Below the pieces are notes generated by a model. It did not search any database, was not told the DNA's origin, and saw only the letters and a program-made list of their open reading frames with translations. Positions 10,854 through 22,970 of a stretch of DNA of 64,000 nt are shown piece by piece. A program made the position numbers and the translations under genes. The stretch's first letter is position 1, and each line of letters starts with the position of its first letter. Origin of the DNA: Halichondria panicea. Its lineage: Eukaryota > Porifera > Demospongiae > Suberitida > Halichondriidae. The stretch is taken from the NCBI RefSeq assembly GCF_963675165.1, contig NC_087377.1:17216518-17280517 (forward strand). The letters are read 5' to 3'.

Positions 10854-11327
10854 AACTGATAAATAATGAACTGATCTTTACTTTGATGTTGTTTGTGTCT
10901 CTGTAATTATAATGTGTGAGCTTTTTATTGATGCTGTTTTTTTCATACATTGTTGTGGTAGTCTGTGAAAAGTTAAACTGAGCATGCGCAGTATATACAC
11001 GTACTTAGCAACACCCACACAATCAACTGGAGTTCAACACCCACACAATCAACTGGAGTTCAAAGGTCAATGCTTGTTTCAATATTACTGAGACACCTTC
11101 AAATCTAATAACAGGACTGAACACATGGACAGCAAGTTGTCTTTAATTAATATGCACACCGTAATTCTGGGCTCCTGGAGAGAGTTTTGGACAAGGCCTT
11201 GAGAAAAGACAGGTGAAAGCAGCTCCTTCAATATAGCACAATCACACCTACCCTAAACATTCTATGTTGTGTGTGCGTTTGTTCAATGTCCGTATGTATA
11301 GTATTGATCATGTGATCCTCGTGTGCA
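10854..11327. other. Intergenic spacer
   Basis: AT-rich sequence with a short direct repeat at about 11008-11060 (two copies of CAACACCCACACAATCAACT, about 28 bp apart). No coding signal seen. Confidence 0.5.
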
Positions 11328-12771
11328 GGCTTTCAGTGGTGGACATTGAGGTACCTACATACGAGCTACCATTACCAGAGGGTGTGGGTGAGGAAAAACT
11401 TCACCAAGACAACCTGAGCGCCCGTCAGATTGAGGAGACGTGGAGAGAACTACTACTCGAGAGTGAGCCCACTAATCAGTCACATCTTAATTATAGACAG
11501 TCGTGTTCATTTGACCTAAGTTATGGAGAGTGACCTTCACAGTGACCTCTGGGAGTGGATAGCGGACCATCTAGCAGCCGATTGGACGACTGTCACTCAA
11601 CTCAAGATGGAGGAGAGTAAGAGAGATCCATCAGAGGAACCATTTCGCTCCCTCTACACCGCCAGGGAGTTGCTGTCAGGTGATGATAGTTGTCTTAATT
11701 GTAGTAGCTCAGTTTAGGGCTCTTTATTAAACAGTGCTCCTTTTATATAGCTTTCCAAAAGTGGTTGAAATTAGATCATTGTAACAAGTTATGGGCGTCT
11801 GAAGACGCTACACTAGACAATGGTTCCATGCGTTAAATATCTGTTAGGGCTCTTTAATTAATGTACAAGCTCCTTCACTAATTGCTTTGCTTAGTACACA
11901 AGTATGAAGGCCTGCCTACACTGTACCTATACATGTATTGATTAATCCACTTTAATTGAGACTCTTGTTTTCCCACTGCAGGTATGAGGGCTAAACTGGA
12001 TGCCTGTCCTCTCAAAGAGCTCGAGGATTTCACTATTTTCTCGTGTTTTGTTGGACTGGAAATGGCCCTACCCCCCACATAGTATCGCATGTTGAGCAGT
12101 CACGAGGTGGACACGTACGGTAGTAACGAGCACCACTTCAGTCTGGCCCACAAAACTGCCCTCCATGGCCGCCTGCCCATCATACAGTTCCTAGTGGAGA
12201 GTGGACTGCCCTCCTCCGCACTGCAGATACCAGATGACTCATTCACCACACCCGCCATGCTCGCTATACAGGTACAGGGAACACACTTACTAATAGGCAG
12301 TTACTGGTTGTCCGTTTGACACCAACATTTCTGTATATCGTCGAAAATCTCGAAATGTTTAGTTTGGGAAATCTGTGAAATCTGTGAAAAATTAATGCCT
12401 TGAAAATAACCCGCTATCATAAAATTAATGTGTTTGAAAATTGAGAATATTATTTTGCAATTTGCGTTCAGTCTCCTAATAATTGACTACCATTGCCCCC
12501 TCCACTAGGTGGTTCAGTGGAGTGTCTCCAATGGCTAGTGGAGGAGGCTAAGATCCCCTTCCAAGTGAGGGACACTAGGGGAGAGACTCTCATGCATCAC
12601 GCTGCGTTATAGGGGTGGGCGGATGTATGCTGTTAGTGTAATAAGTGCTATCTAAAATGTGTGTATCGCATTAGCTACTGTAGCAACGATAACTGAAAAT
12701 AATGCTGTCATATTGTTGATTTTTAGATATTTAGTTTCTAAGTCTAGCTGTATCACTCCCCTACCCCACAC

Positions 12772-13517
12772 CATAGATTGAAAAGGAAGGGGATTGGAAA
12801 TGACCAGGCCGCCCTGTGTAAACTGGTGAAACACTCCGCGTTATGATTTCGCGCTAGCGAATATTTACCGTACTCTGGTTGTATTTCAACTGTTTCTAGC
12901 TATCCTATCCACTAGCAATCACTCAGGAGCTGGGAGGTATTCTAGAGAAGTAAGTTTACACCACTGACAAGCTCTAAGTCCCTTGTCTTTACTTTGTTTT
13001 TACTTTTTGTTGAGTTTAGCTTGAAATACTCCATGTCAACTTTTCTCTTTCCCTGCTGTGAAACCGAAACAGCAAAGGACATTGCTTGACTTGGTTATTA
13101 TGTATCTAAGTGCTATATAGGATGGTTTCATGCTATGGATAAGCTGTACTGTTCATAAACGTTTGCAGTATAGCCCTTCAAACTGCTTTAGTATACTTTT
13201 AGAGACACCACGGGCCTTGACCTCCCACGACTTCATAGTAAGAGCTATTCCTTCTTGTATAGCATTTATTTGTTTAGTGATAGTGGCTGCGTTGCTTAGT
13301 CTACCTTTTGAGCTAGATTCTCTTTACTTTTTAGAATAATCAACATTAAAAGTGATCAATTTCACCATTTCTATGTACAACACATTGTATGGCAGCAAGA
13401 CAGGTAATGAGCATGCTGACTATAAATTTAATCCTTTGTAGTTTTAACCACACCCTATAACGCGGAGTGTTTCACGCAAACATTTTCGTTTTCAGTCCCC
13501 TTCCTTTTCAATCTATG
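12772..13517. mobile_element. Nested inverted-repeat element inside the ankyrin gene
   Basis: CATAGATTGAAAAGGAAGGG at 12772 is matched in inverse orientation by the sequence ending CCTTTTCAATCTATG at 13517. Inside these, TGAAACACTCCGCGTTAT (12827) pairs with ATAACGCGGAGTGTTTCA (13457). It sits between two ankyrin exons, and a GCGTTATAGGGGTG stretch at 12607 resembles the inner repeat, so the insertion may have damaged that exon. No transposase is seen. Confidence 0.6.
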
Positions 13518-13841
13518 CCCACACACACCACACACACACACACACACACACCACCCACACACAGCTGCTCATGGACTTTGGCTACAGCATGGTCCACACG
13601 GACAGGGAGAACCAGAAGCCGGTGGATTGGGCTGATGCTATGGGTCAGAATATCTGTGTCCTCTATCTCATGATGTACGAGACTTGTTGGGCACTCTCCG
13701 GAGAACTGACACACATGGCCGAGCAGCTCGCTATGTAAGTGGAGGGTCTTTAATTAAGGATTGTGTAGTGTGTGTGTATGGTGGTGTGTGTGCAAGTCTG
13801 TATGAGAGTGTGTCACTGGGAGAATTGCTACTGCTAGTGTC

Positions 13842-14041
13842 TACCGTATAGCCGGTAATTTTCGTGGTTGAGCAATATTTAGTCACTTTGTGGATAGTAT
13901 GTTCGTAGTTGCTGCTTTCACTGCAGGTAAAGGTAGTCAAGGTCGCTTCATTTGTGGGTAAAATATTCGTGATCCAGCTATAGTGTTCAACCACGAAAAC
14001 CACGAATATTTTGCCCCACGAAAATTACCCGCTATACGGTA
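13842..14041. mobile_element. MITE, ACCGTATAGCG family, 200 bp
   Basis: The terminal inverted repeats are about 26 bp with one mismatch: TACCGTATAGCCGGTAATTT on the left, and the complement of TACCGTATAGCGGGTAATTT on the right. Non-coding and non-autonomous. It lies in an intron of the ankyrin/coiled-coil gene. Confidence 0.8.
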
Positions 14042-14516
14042 TTAGATATTTAATTGTTGATAACCTAACTACACCACTCAATTGTCTGCACTGTTACTGT
14101 AATAAGCCCCTCCCCCTTGCCACACCCACCCACCCCCTCAGTGTACAGAAGGAGAATGGACAGTTACGAGATGCATTCTCCAGTCTAGAGAAAGAGCATG
14201 AATCTGCCATTACTAAACTGCTGACTAGTCACGAGGAGAGACTGACTAAGATGAGGGAACATCACGTCGACCTCATGGGCATCGATACTGCACATGAATC
14301 AGGACACTCCGCCCACTGGAGGGGGAGGGGCTACTTCACCATCAGCCAATAAGAAGTAAGTGCAATCACTCTGTAATGATTATTCTACACACGTAATTAT
14401 TTCCTTGTGTTCGTATATATAACCGTGGGTGTATGTCAGAAATTATTTTGTGCCCAAAGTTAGTAATTATCCGTGGTCCGTTTGACCCAATTTTATCAAA
14501 CAAAAGCACTCTTGTA

Positions 14517-14915
14517 TTACCGTATATGCTCGATCAGAGGCCGCTCTGGTATAAAGGACGCACTCAAATAGTAGCCTCCCTTGCTGGCAAAATGAACATT
14601 TAGTAGCCGCTCTCAAATAGTAGCCTCAGTGAACTTTGGCTCTAGCATTTCTGCACGTGGCAGCCAAAAAAATTATTACTATATAGCAGCTAGCTACATG
14701 TACGTAGCTATGAGTAGCAGCTTGTTAGTGCTTCACAAAGACTTTCTCATAGCAGAGTTCAAGTTTATAAACAACAATTTAATGACAAACTAAATATTTT
14801 GGAGCTAATAAACGCCGCTCTTGAACAGTACGTGTCCTCTCTTGAATTGTAGCCTCCTCTTCCAGCAAAATGAAACATTTAGTAGCCGCGGCTCCTGATC
14901 AAGCATATATGGTAA
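14517..14915. mobile_element. MITE with TTACCGTATATGCT termini, 399 bp
   Basis: The left end TTACCGTATATGCTCGATCA is matched in inverse by the right end CTGATCAAGCATATATGGTA plus A. The interior has repeated blocks rich in TAGCCGC and CAAATAGTAGCCTC in both halves. No ORF of note. Confidence 0.7.
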
Positions 14916-15249
14916 TTGTCGTTTTCTGTAGCAGCTCTCTTTATATCCTATCAAATGATGCGAAAAGTGAATTATCAACCCCCTCCCCCCAGCAGGGGTC
15001 AAGTGCCTGTGCGGAAGGCGCCCCCTGAACCACCCACTACCCCTCAACGATCCTCCAATCGTCCCCCTGTACCCCCGGATCCTGCCGCTAAGAAGAGGTC
15101 GCAAGAGTCAAAGGACAGAGGTCATGAGGCGGCAGATAAAGGGGAGGACTATAATACCATTGACTATCGAACAGCCACCCCCCAAGAAGTGTTAGAGTGA
15201 GTGAATAGTATAAATTAATGTGCAGGTATGTACTACATGTACATGTCCC

Positions 15250-15540
15250 CCGTTTAATCAATTGGTTAGTGGACTCGTTCAGTCGCCATAACTTGAATTC
15301 CATGGATCCAATTTTATGATTCTCCCAGAAAGCTTAGAAAAAAAGACCTTTCAAATGGTACCAGATATTTGGGAGATGACAGATTTAGCACGATACCATG
15401 TAATAATAGCCCATGGTTCAAAGTTGAATTATGGCCACATCTGGATTGAAATACATCATTTCTTTCTGAAAATCATCAAATTTTTGAAATTGGGGTCACG
15501 GTACTAAAGTTATGGCTGCTGAAAGATGTTCAACTACTGT
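15250..15540. repeat. Dispersed foldback repeat (AAAGCTTAGAAA / CCTTTCAAATG family)
   Basis: Contains GCCATAACTTGAATTCCATG near its left end, AGACCTTTCAAATGG in the middle, and ACTAAAGTTATGGCTGCTGA near the right end. Related sequence occurs at 31950-32210 and 33175-33560. It lies in an intron of the ankyrin-type gene. Confidence 0.6.
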
Positions 15541-15589
15541 AACATGTCCGTGCTTGAATTATAACTAGGTACCTATACACACACTATGA

Positions 15590-15666
15590 CTGCACCCCCC
15601 CCCCACACACACACACACACACACACACACTATGACTGCACCCCCCCCCCCACACACACACACACC
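15590..15666. repeat. Tandemly duplicated poly-C/CA block
   Basis: Two copies of CTATGACTGCACCCCCCCCC followed by CA repeats, directly before the exon that starts near 15683. Confidence 0.85.
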
Positions 15667-16522
15667 CTCCCACGACACACAGGAAGCAGATGACGTCAGT
15701 AGCTCAGCGTATGAATGCTAATGGAGAGGCTCGTAAACGTGGTGGTGGTATGACCCGAACCTTCTCCCCCCTCACTCCTATCATACAGCGCCTCTACAGC
15801 AAGTCAGATGAGGTGAGAGACACTGTACATGTGTGTAGCTTGTGTGCAATACAGTAGAGTTACGTACGCACTGTATCATACCTGTTTGGTAGTGGCCATG
15901 CACCAGGCAGAGGTTTGGGGGCTCATTAACCTGGCTGTATTATAGTGGGACACATGCTATGGAGACTTTGGGGTCCATTAACCTGGCTGTATTATAGAGG
16001 CTGCATGTACTTGTAGGGTATAGACAGGTTTCAATGTAGCCAACAGTATAGACTTTAGTATAGCCACCTACATTGTTTGATTTCTGTGCCCAGGCTGATA
16101 GCAAGAGTGAGAGGTCCTCCAGGAGCCAGAGACACACAGAGTGAGTTATCCCTACACTTTACTGGGAGACCACTCGGCGATTGCATACACTTGCTAGTGT
16201 CACTGTGTATTACCAATCGTGTGTGTACACTGTAGCAGTCACTTTAGTTGTAGCATTATTTCTGTTCTTTATAAATTACCCCCACCCACACACGCCCACG
16301 CACTGTAGAGACGCTAGGAGATCGGCTCCGAAAGTCAAGTTCTCTAAAACTATTACCGAGTTTCCAGACTACAGTCACTATGACAACCCGACAGAGATGA
16401 AATCAGTATCAAGCCCAGGTCAAAGTCCGTCCCATAGTCACCATGGCAAGTTGGTTGGGGACTCGCTGAGGGTCAAAGGTGAAAGCTCGGAACACAATTC
16501 TAGGAAATCATCAGAAAAATAA

Positions 16523-17400
16523 TAGCACAAACTTATTGCATTGTTTTTATCATAGATAGTAGAGGAAGGGATTGGAAACGGGATCACGTGAGCTTATACT
16601 TGCAACGTGAGGCCTCTGGGACCGTGCGCGTTGCAACCAATAGAAACCTTGAGGTGTGATTTTACTGGTTTTGAGGTCAAGAGAAGCTTTTGAAAAGAAA
16701 CAAATGAGAGGATACTAGGTAAGTAAATGTATAAATAGCCCTAAAATTTGTCTTGAGGTATGGCTAGGTACAAAATGAAACATTATTACTAGCTAGAAGT
16801 CATGTTCACTCTGGTAGCACACAAAATTTGAAGATTTTACAACACTTAGCTTTTTTTTTGTGGGGTAAGAACTGACATATGAATTGCATCTATTGTAAAT
16901 GAATGGTGGTCACAGTAGTAGTATATGATGGTATTTTATTGCTTCAGCTGTATATTGGAAGTTGGCCGATATGTTGATTTCCACTAGCCATCTTTGCGGG
17001 GTAGTATCTCCATAACTAAGCTGAGTTTATATTAGAGACTCGGCAATATTAAAGATCAATGTCCATATTATTGCTTCCAATCCATTAGATTTTGAAAATC
17101 ACTATTCATGCTCTGATTTTGTCACCGCAGTGTCGATGTGTGGCAAGAACTTGGACTGAGAAATCACTGGAAGAACATTGATAGATAAAAATTCATGTAT
17201 AATTATGTTTAGACCATGCTTATACCTTTTATTGATTGTTCATTGTTGTCTATGCATGATCGTAAGCTTTTAGTTTAGCATAAACTGCCATTATAATTAT
17301 TAGTGCACAAAAAGTTTATTGCAAGCTCAGCACTTTACCAATATTCAAACTGTGGAGTGCTAATTAGTTATTTTGTTAATTGTAATTGTGCGAAGAGTTT
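16523..17400. other. Intergenic region with one end of a GGGATTGG element
   Basis: GGAAGGGATTGGAAACGGGA followed by TCACGTGAG at about 16565 resembles the termini of the 48802-49501 element, but I cannot place a matching second end. No coding signal otherwise. Confidence 0.35.
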
Positions 17401-17548
17401 ATAACGATATTGATATTTTTTATCGTGTTGAGTTGCAACAAAATTTTATTGCATATAATTATAGTTATTATGATGACATGAAGTGGTACATACATAATTA
17501 CATTGCCAGAAAATAGTACAAAAACAGACAAAATAATATTTAACAGTC

Positions 17549-19200
17549 TCATAACAAGTTCAAGTCCTTGGTTGGGGTCTTGTCCGAGGGTAGGGTGGAC
17601 GCCTTCTCCCAGAATACAAAGTCTATCTCCTCTTCCGAGTCAGACCAGTGAGGGGTAGGGCTCGGGAACTGAGGGGTTAAACAGTCACATGGTCATAGTC
17701 ACACTGAGTGGCCAGTTTACGTGAGGCCCCTCTCTTTTTTAGCAGCATAGTAGGCCTAAAGATGTGTGTGTGTGGGGGGGGGGGTCGTACATGATTGTAC
17801 ATTGCACACCTTCAAATAGGACACACTATAGCTGACCTTGAATGACTTTAAGGGACTCTACAAAGTATGACACAAATGCAATTTCCAGCTAATGTACTCT
17901 GTACCTCTACCTCCATTCTCAGTGCCTCTTCTTGTCTCCTCAACACTTGGCCGGGCTGAAAAATGGCCGCATAACTGGGGGCCGGAAAAGATGAGGGGTG
18001 GAAAAATCAAACAATAGTACAGAAGACAAATCAATCAGTCAATCTACAATTAGAACTAGAGCACTGAAGTGCTACCCTCGGCTGTTGACATAAATAATAA
18101 AGATCTATAGAAACCAGAGGAGTGTTATACAATAGTATATATGATCTGGCTAAGCAGCAAGTAACGGGAGCAATAAAATAAAACCAGACTAGAGGTGAGA
18201 AGGGAGTGTTAGCATAACATCATAGACACGTACTTTATTGCACTAATATTATAATGAAACAGTAGGTGGTGGCACAGGTCCAAACACATACTATGAAGGT
18301 TATAGCTTAGCTGGTTATTTTCAAGTACAATTTGGGCCTGAAATAAATACTATTATTGATCTAAGCACACTATAATTATTGCAGCACTATTAAAGATGCT
18401 ATTAAATACGATAAAATCAGAGGTTTGCAACACAAGATGACTACACAAGTCAACAAAGCTCTCAGAAAGAGACCTACAATGTGTGTAGTTGTCTGACATG
18501 CTATCACTCACTTCTCCAGCATTAGTTTCTCATTGTCTATAATGATCTGATCCACTCCGGGTGCGTTGCTACCGCTGGTTGCTAGGTGGAGCTCCGCTAG
18601 TAAGCTCTCCTCATTGGGGTCAAAGTCCACCTCACCTGGTCGGTACAAATCCTCAGGTCTAGTAGGGAGAAAACACGTGAACAGTACTTACTACGAATTA
18701 TGGCCAAACAATAATAACTGTACACACACAAGCACGTCTTCAAACACTGCACATGTAGCCAAGGCAATGGCTATAATAGTCTCAAGCAACTTCACCATAA
18801 CACGACCCCTGGCTATAAGGTCAAATACTCGTGTCATTAGAGCCCTTGTCAGAGCTTGCTACATGATGGTAGTCTACTGGCGCACTCTTCAACATACTAT
18901 TTAAAAGTTTCAAACAGCTTTCCGGACCATCCAAACAAAATTAAATGCGTCCTATAGGAACAGTGTACATGAAAATGTTGGCAGTAGGTATATCCTATCA
19001 GGCTATTAAATAACAACACTATCACTCACTCATCATCCTGAGTTTGTCATCAGACTTGCATCTTTACGAGCAGCTTCGTCATGTAGGATCATCTGATTGG
19101 CCAGGAACTTGCCATTCCCACCTCCTCAGCAATGGTCTCTCTCCATGGTCCTGGCTATGTCACTGTGGCCCACAATGACACTGGACAAAGCCTCCAAGAT
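17549..19200 (-). pseudogene. Minus-strand coiled-coil gene fragment, unit 2
   Basis: Exons found, in plus order: the terminal exon (stop at 17551-17549), which carries one extra base in the stretch encoding SLSDSE and so is frameshifted; the YAAIFQPGQ coil exon at about 17900-17985; an exon at about 18500-18660 reading PEDLYRPGEVDFDPNEE then IIIDNEKLMLEK; and about 19030-19175 reading KFLANQMILHDEAARKD. The last needs a frame change from the ETIAEEVG segment before it. No Kelch exon precedes this unit directly, so it may have been displaced. Function unknown. Confidence 0.5.
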
Positions 19201-19605
19201 CCAGGCAATAGATTTTGGCCACGCTTCAAACGTGATTTGCTGATTCAGCATTGTTATTGCAGAAAAGGGGGAGTATCTCGGTAGAGATGTGCTGATAATA
19301 CAGCAGATAATAGGGAGATTATCAGTGGTTTTGTTGGTCCTTCACACTTCCTATCTAATCACATGACTTTATATAGAGCTAGCTAGGGCCGGCCTATAAG
19401 TGTATAAGGTTAAGGAGTGAGTAGCCACCAAGGTGAGTGCGTGATTCATATCTCATTCTATAGCCCATCTCAAAGTTGCAATAGTCTAGTCTCAGTTTAA
19501 CTTCACTGAGTAATATTTTAGATTGTACATGCTAAAATTGATGTGCACCATATGCCATTGTACAATTGTATGAAATGCCCTGGTCCACTCACAGGCTAAC
19601 TGTCA

Positions 19606-22600
19606 ATGGCCACTCAAGCAACCCCCGACCATTCTCCAGAGTATCTGTCCTTCCAAGATAACTTTGAAGCATTGGTGTCCACATTCAAAGCTCAACCTGC
19701 TGCATACGCTGATAGCCTCTTCTCCAATGGCTACATACCAGATGAAGTTCTCGAGTACTCTAGACTGAATGGAGTTATGGACTCGGATAAATCTCGAAAG
19801 ATTCTGGATACTATCATCCATCGAATTAAGCTCAATCCCAGTGTATTCCACGGCTTTATTGCTGCCATCGCTGGCCCTTCTACTGACGATGTTGTCAAGA
19901 AGCTACACGATAGTTACGAGCGTCACAAGACTGCGACCAGCCGTGTTGAACAGCCGCAACTCTCTCCACCCACACACCAGCAACCTCCACCAGAGGCTCC
20001 GACGTCCTTCAGTTTCCCGTACCTTGACACCTCTAGCCTTGATGAGGATGATAGAATTGAAATGGAGGATCGGCTCATAGCGGATACAACGAAAATGATG
20101 ATTAGGTTCACTGCTTTTACTCTAATTATACAAGAGTCATTTGAAAAACGTATCCCATTGGATAAGATTAAAGATTTTGTTCTCAGCCTCGACGCTTTCA
20201 ACAACGGGATTGGAGTCAAAGTGCTTGATCCACAAGATAAGCAAGAAATCAAAAATGCCAAAAATTTGGCCCAGGTCTTCATGACTCTACGTGATTACAT
20301 CTCCTTCTTCAACTATGAGATAGTGCAGTACCTCATCGAGCTGCTGGGATCACCAGACGACCAAACACAACTGCGTGAGTATTGCTCTGCACTTGATCAG
20401 TTCTGTAAGCGAAATGTGTTTGAAGTTCCGGCCGAAGCTTTCTCTTCAAAATCTCGTATCAAAACGGCTAAAGTGTTTGTTCTCAAGCTCACTGAGCGAT
20501 CGCGAGTAACCACACTGGAGTATGTAAGAAGGCTGACACGAAGAATTGCTGAAGCCCTTGGTCTACAAAGAGCAGCGCTACAACTCTGTTCAATCAAACA
20601 AGGCTGCTTGGAGCTCCACTTTCTCGTCACTGTAGCTGTTGCCAAGTGTATCTACCCAGTGTCCCCTACTGTACAGGCAGCTCTCAGTGCGATGGGGGTC
20701 AAAGTTCTCACCTGTGGAAGTACGGATGAGGTGGAGACATTTCTGCTGGAACAGTAAGTTCTTGAAGAGGCACTATAATTATACCCGTACTCCTGGCATA
20801 ATTATAATAATTATACCGTAACAAGCATGGGCCCTATATACCGTATAGCGCGAAATTTTCGAGGCACTTATATTTCGTGGATTGGCCTCTAAAAGCCATT
20901 TCGTTGTGCAATGTTCGCGGAATGACTGCTTACCGGAAGCCACGCCTTTAAATATTTGCATGATAGCAGGTAATTCTAATTAAAGAACAATATTTAATTT
21001 TCGTGTAGAATTCTAACCCACGAAATCCTCGAAAATTTCACACTATACGGTATATAATTTAAATTACATGAATATAATATTCGTATTATTATAATAATTA
21101 CAAGTATGTACATGTCACGTACAGGGATCTGAACAAACTCAAACTAGAAGGTGTTGAGGAGATGTCTAAAGACACAAGAACGAGCACGACAACCTTCACT
21201 CAAATGAAGGACACTAAAGGTGAGTATTTGGCCAACTTGATTTCCTATAATCTCTCTTTTAGATACAAGAGACTCGGACCCAGTGGAGGCAACAAAGAGG
21301 GAGTCAAAGGACACTCAACCAGTCAAGAAGGTGCGTACATGTAGTGTGATAATGAGATTCCCACAGCAACAATAGTATTGTACCTTAACATGCATGGATG
21401 CTGTCTCATGTGTTAAGCCGTAACTACACATCCGTTTGAGTGTGCCTATAATTATGTACTTCCTTTAGCAGAAATTGTTGTTTGTTCTCGTTCTGTTGTA
21501 GAATTTTCTCTAATGTTATTCATGTCTGTGTTTGATTTCCACCAACGTTCCCCTGTACAGGCACACAGGGAACAAATTGGGCACAAAGATGCTGAGCTGG
21601 TCAGGAGAGACGCCATCATTCAACAGCTGAGACTGGTGAGACAAAATGCACCATTATATTATTGCAGAGCTATAGTAGAAGCTTTGATCTCTTATAATCG
21701 TACTGTACATTCTATTAGACTGGTGGGCGTGGCCTCTTAAGCTAATTAGAGAAAGTGATTTAGTGTGCATGCAATTATTGCTACAAGTAACACTCGCTTG
21801 TTAGTAGACACTATCCTAATTACACTCATTCATTATTCAGGGTCCCCCTCCCAGAGAGTTGAGACCTCCACTCACTCTGAAATGGAGAAGAGGAAAAGAC
21901 ATGCCAATCAAGATGGGTGCCATGGCACAGAGTGTTGTTATCGGTGACACGGTGTATGTTGGTGGAGGTGAGGCAGTCAATGATCGTGACAGGTGTACAG
22001 TGATGAAGCTCGAGCAAGATCAATGGACCAAACTACCAGAGTACACTGCCATGTACTTCGCTATGACATCACTCGCTAATCGACTAGTGCTGGTGGGAGG
22101 ACTTGATCTAAGAAACAACAAACGCACCAATCAACTTGCAGTTTTTGAAGCAGGGGAATGGACTCACCCGTACCCACCAATGAACATTGCTCGTGATTCC
22201 TCAACAGCTGTCTCCTTCAACAACCACATCATTGTAGCTGGTGGGGATGATGATAAAGTACGTACCTCCTCTGTGGAGGTGTTGGACGTGGCATCAAGAA
22301 GATGGTACATTGCTCAGTCACTACCTAGCCCACGATCAATGCTGAAATCGACTCTCATGGGAAACACCCTCTACCTAATGGGAGGGATGGATCACACTTG
22401 GAGTTCAATCAAGACAGTGCACCACGTCGACCTCAATGAACTCATTGCAAAGGCCCTTTCCAACCTGGACACACCCACTCTCTGGCAGACCTTACCGGAA
22501 GTACCACTCGTGTATTCAGCTCCTCTCAGTATTGGGAGGTCACTATTAGCCGTTGGTGGACGGGACGACAGACGCAACCCAAGATCATCGATCCACCTCT

Positions 22601-22770
22601 ACCAGCCTGACACCAGGAGGTGGGTGAAAGTGGGAGACCTGCCTACTGCACGATACAACTGCACATGCTCAGTACTTCCTAGTGGAGAGGTCATTGTAGC
22701 CGGAGGACAGACAAGTGCATATATTAATTATATTCCAACTGTTGATTTCTTCTCTATAAGTGCTAATTAG
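19606..22770 (+). CDS. Gene B: CARD-like/helical domain-coiled coil-Kelch protein (about 771 aa)
   Basis: Five exons with consensus GT-AG borders and consistent phases: 19606-20753, 21125-21219, 21263-21330, 21561-21635 and 21841-22770. Residues about 15-105 look like a death-fold, CARD-type bundle (FKAQPAAYADSLFSNGYIP, MDSDKSRKILDTIIHRIKLN). After a proline-rich linker, residues 145-380 form a helical domain (MTLRDYISFFNYEIVQYLIE, RNVFEVPAEAF, LCSIKQGCLELHFLV). I believe this recurs in sponge and cnidarian death-fold proteins, but that is from memory and unchecked. Residues 438-462 are the shared coil, and 463-771 the six-blade Kelch propeller. The ATG was chosen because it opens the long exon, with no in-frame extension of similar quality. 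No lesion seen. Inferred role: adaptor or receptor coupling ligand recognition by Kelch to death-fold assembly in the cytoplasm; no signal peptide or membrane segment is visible. Confidence 0.8.
20839..21052. mobile_element. MITE, ACCGTATAGCG family, 214 bp, in intron 1 of gene B
   Basis: TACCGTATAGCGCGAAATTT at the left pairs with the complement of TACCGTATAGTGTGAAATTT at the right. The flanks read TATA on both sides, consistent with a TA target duplication. Truncated relatives lie at 1406 and 58600. Confidence 0.8.
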
Positions 22771-22970
22771 TTATTTTGTTAATTGTTTCTCTTTAATTGT
22801 GCGATGAGTTTATAACGATATTGATATTCTTTTTATCATGTTGAGACAATTAAGTTGCAACAGAATTTTATCGCATATAATTATAGTTATTATGATGACA
22901 TGAAGTGGTACATACATAATTACATTGCCAGAAAATAGTACAAAAACAGACAAAATAATATTTAACAGTC

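Larger units (their letters stand above)
11328..16522 (+). pseudogene. Ankyrin-repeat / coiled-coil / proline-rich protein gene with several lesions
   Basis: Exons recognised in order: about 11329-11462 (VDIEVPTYELPLPEGVGEEK), 11523-11680 (MESDLHSDLWEWIADHLAAD), 11982-12270 and about 12510-12614 with ankyrin repeats (HKTALHGRLPIIQFLVESGL; GGSVECLQWLVEEAKIPF; RGETLMHHAAL), 13566-13734 (DFGYSMVHTDRENQKP), about 14143-14355 (coiled coil, LQKENGQLRDAFSSLEKEHE), about 14990-15191 (proline-rich, PPEPPTTPQ), 15683-15812, 16094-16140 and about 16309-16522 (DARRSAPKVKFSKTITEF, ending KSSEK-stop). The last splice junctions are in phase. Lesions: an in-frame TAG before YRMLSSHEVD (about 12079), a TAG in HHAAL-stop-GWAD (12612), and an extra G near 14278 that moves the coil exon from the frame continuing as TPPTGGGGATSPSANKK. 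I do not recognise the family. It is either a pseudogene or an error-rich assembly of a real gene. Confidence 0.55.

Noticed and set aside
19769-20080. Second-frame ORF of 103 codons inside gene B exon 1
   Set aside because: The overlapping frame lacks domain features, while the main frame runs 382 codons with death-fold signatures.
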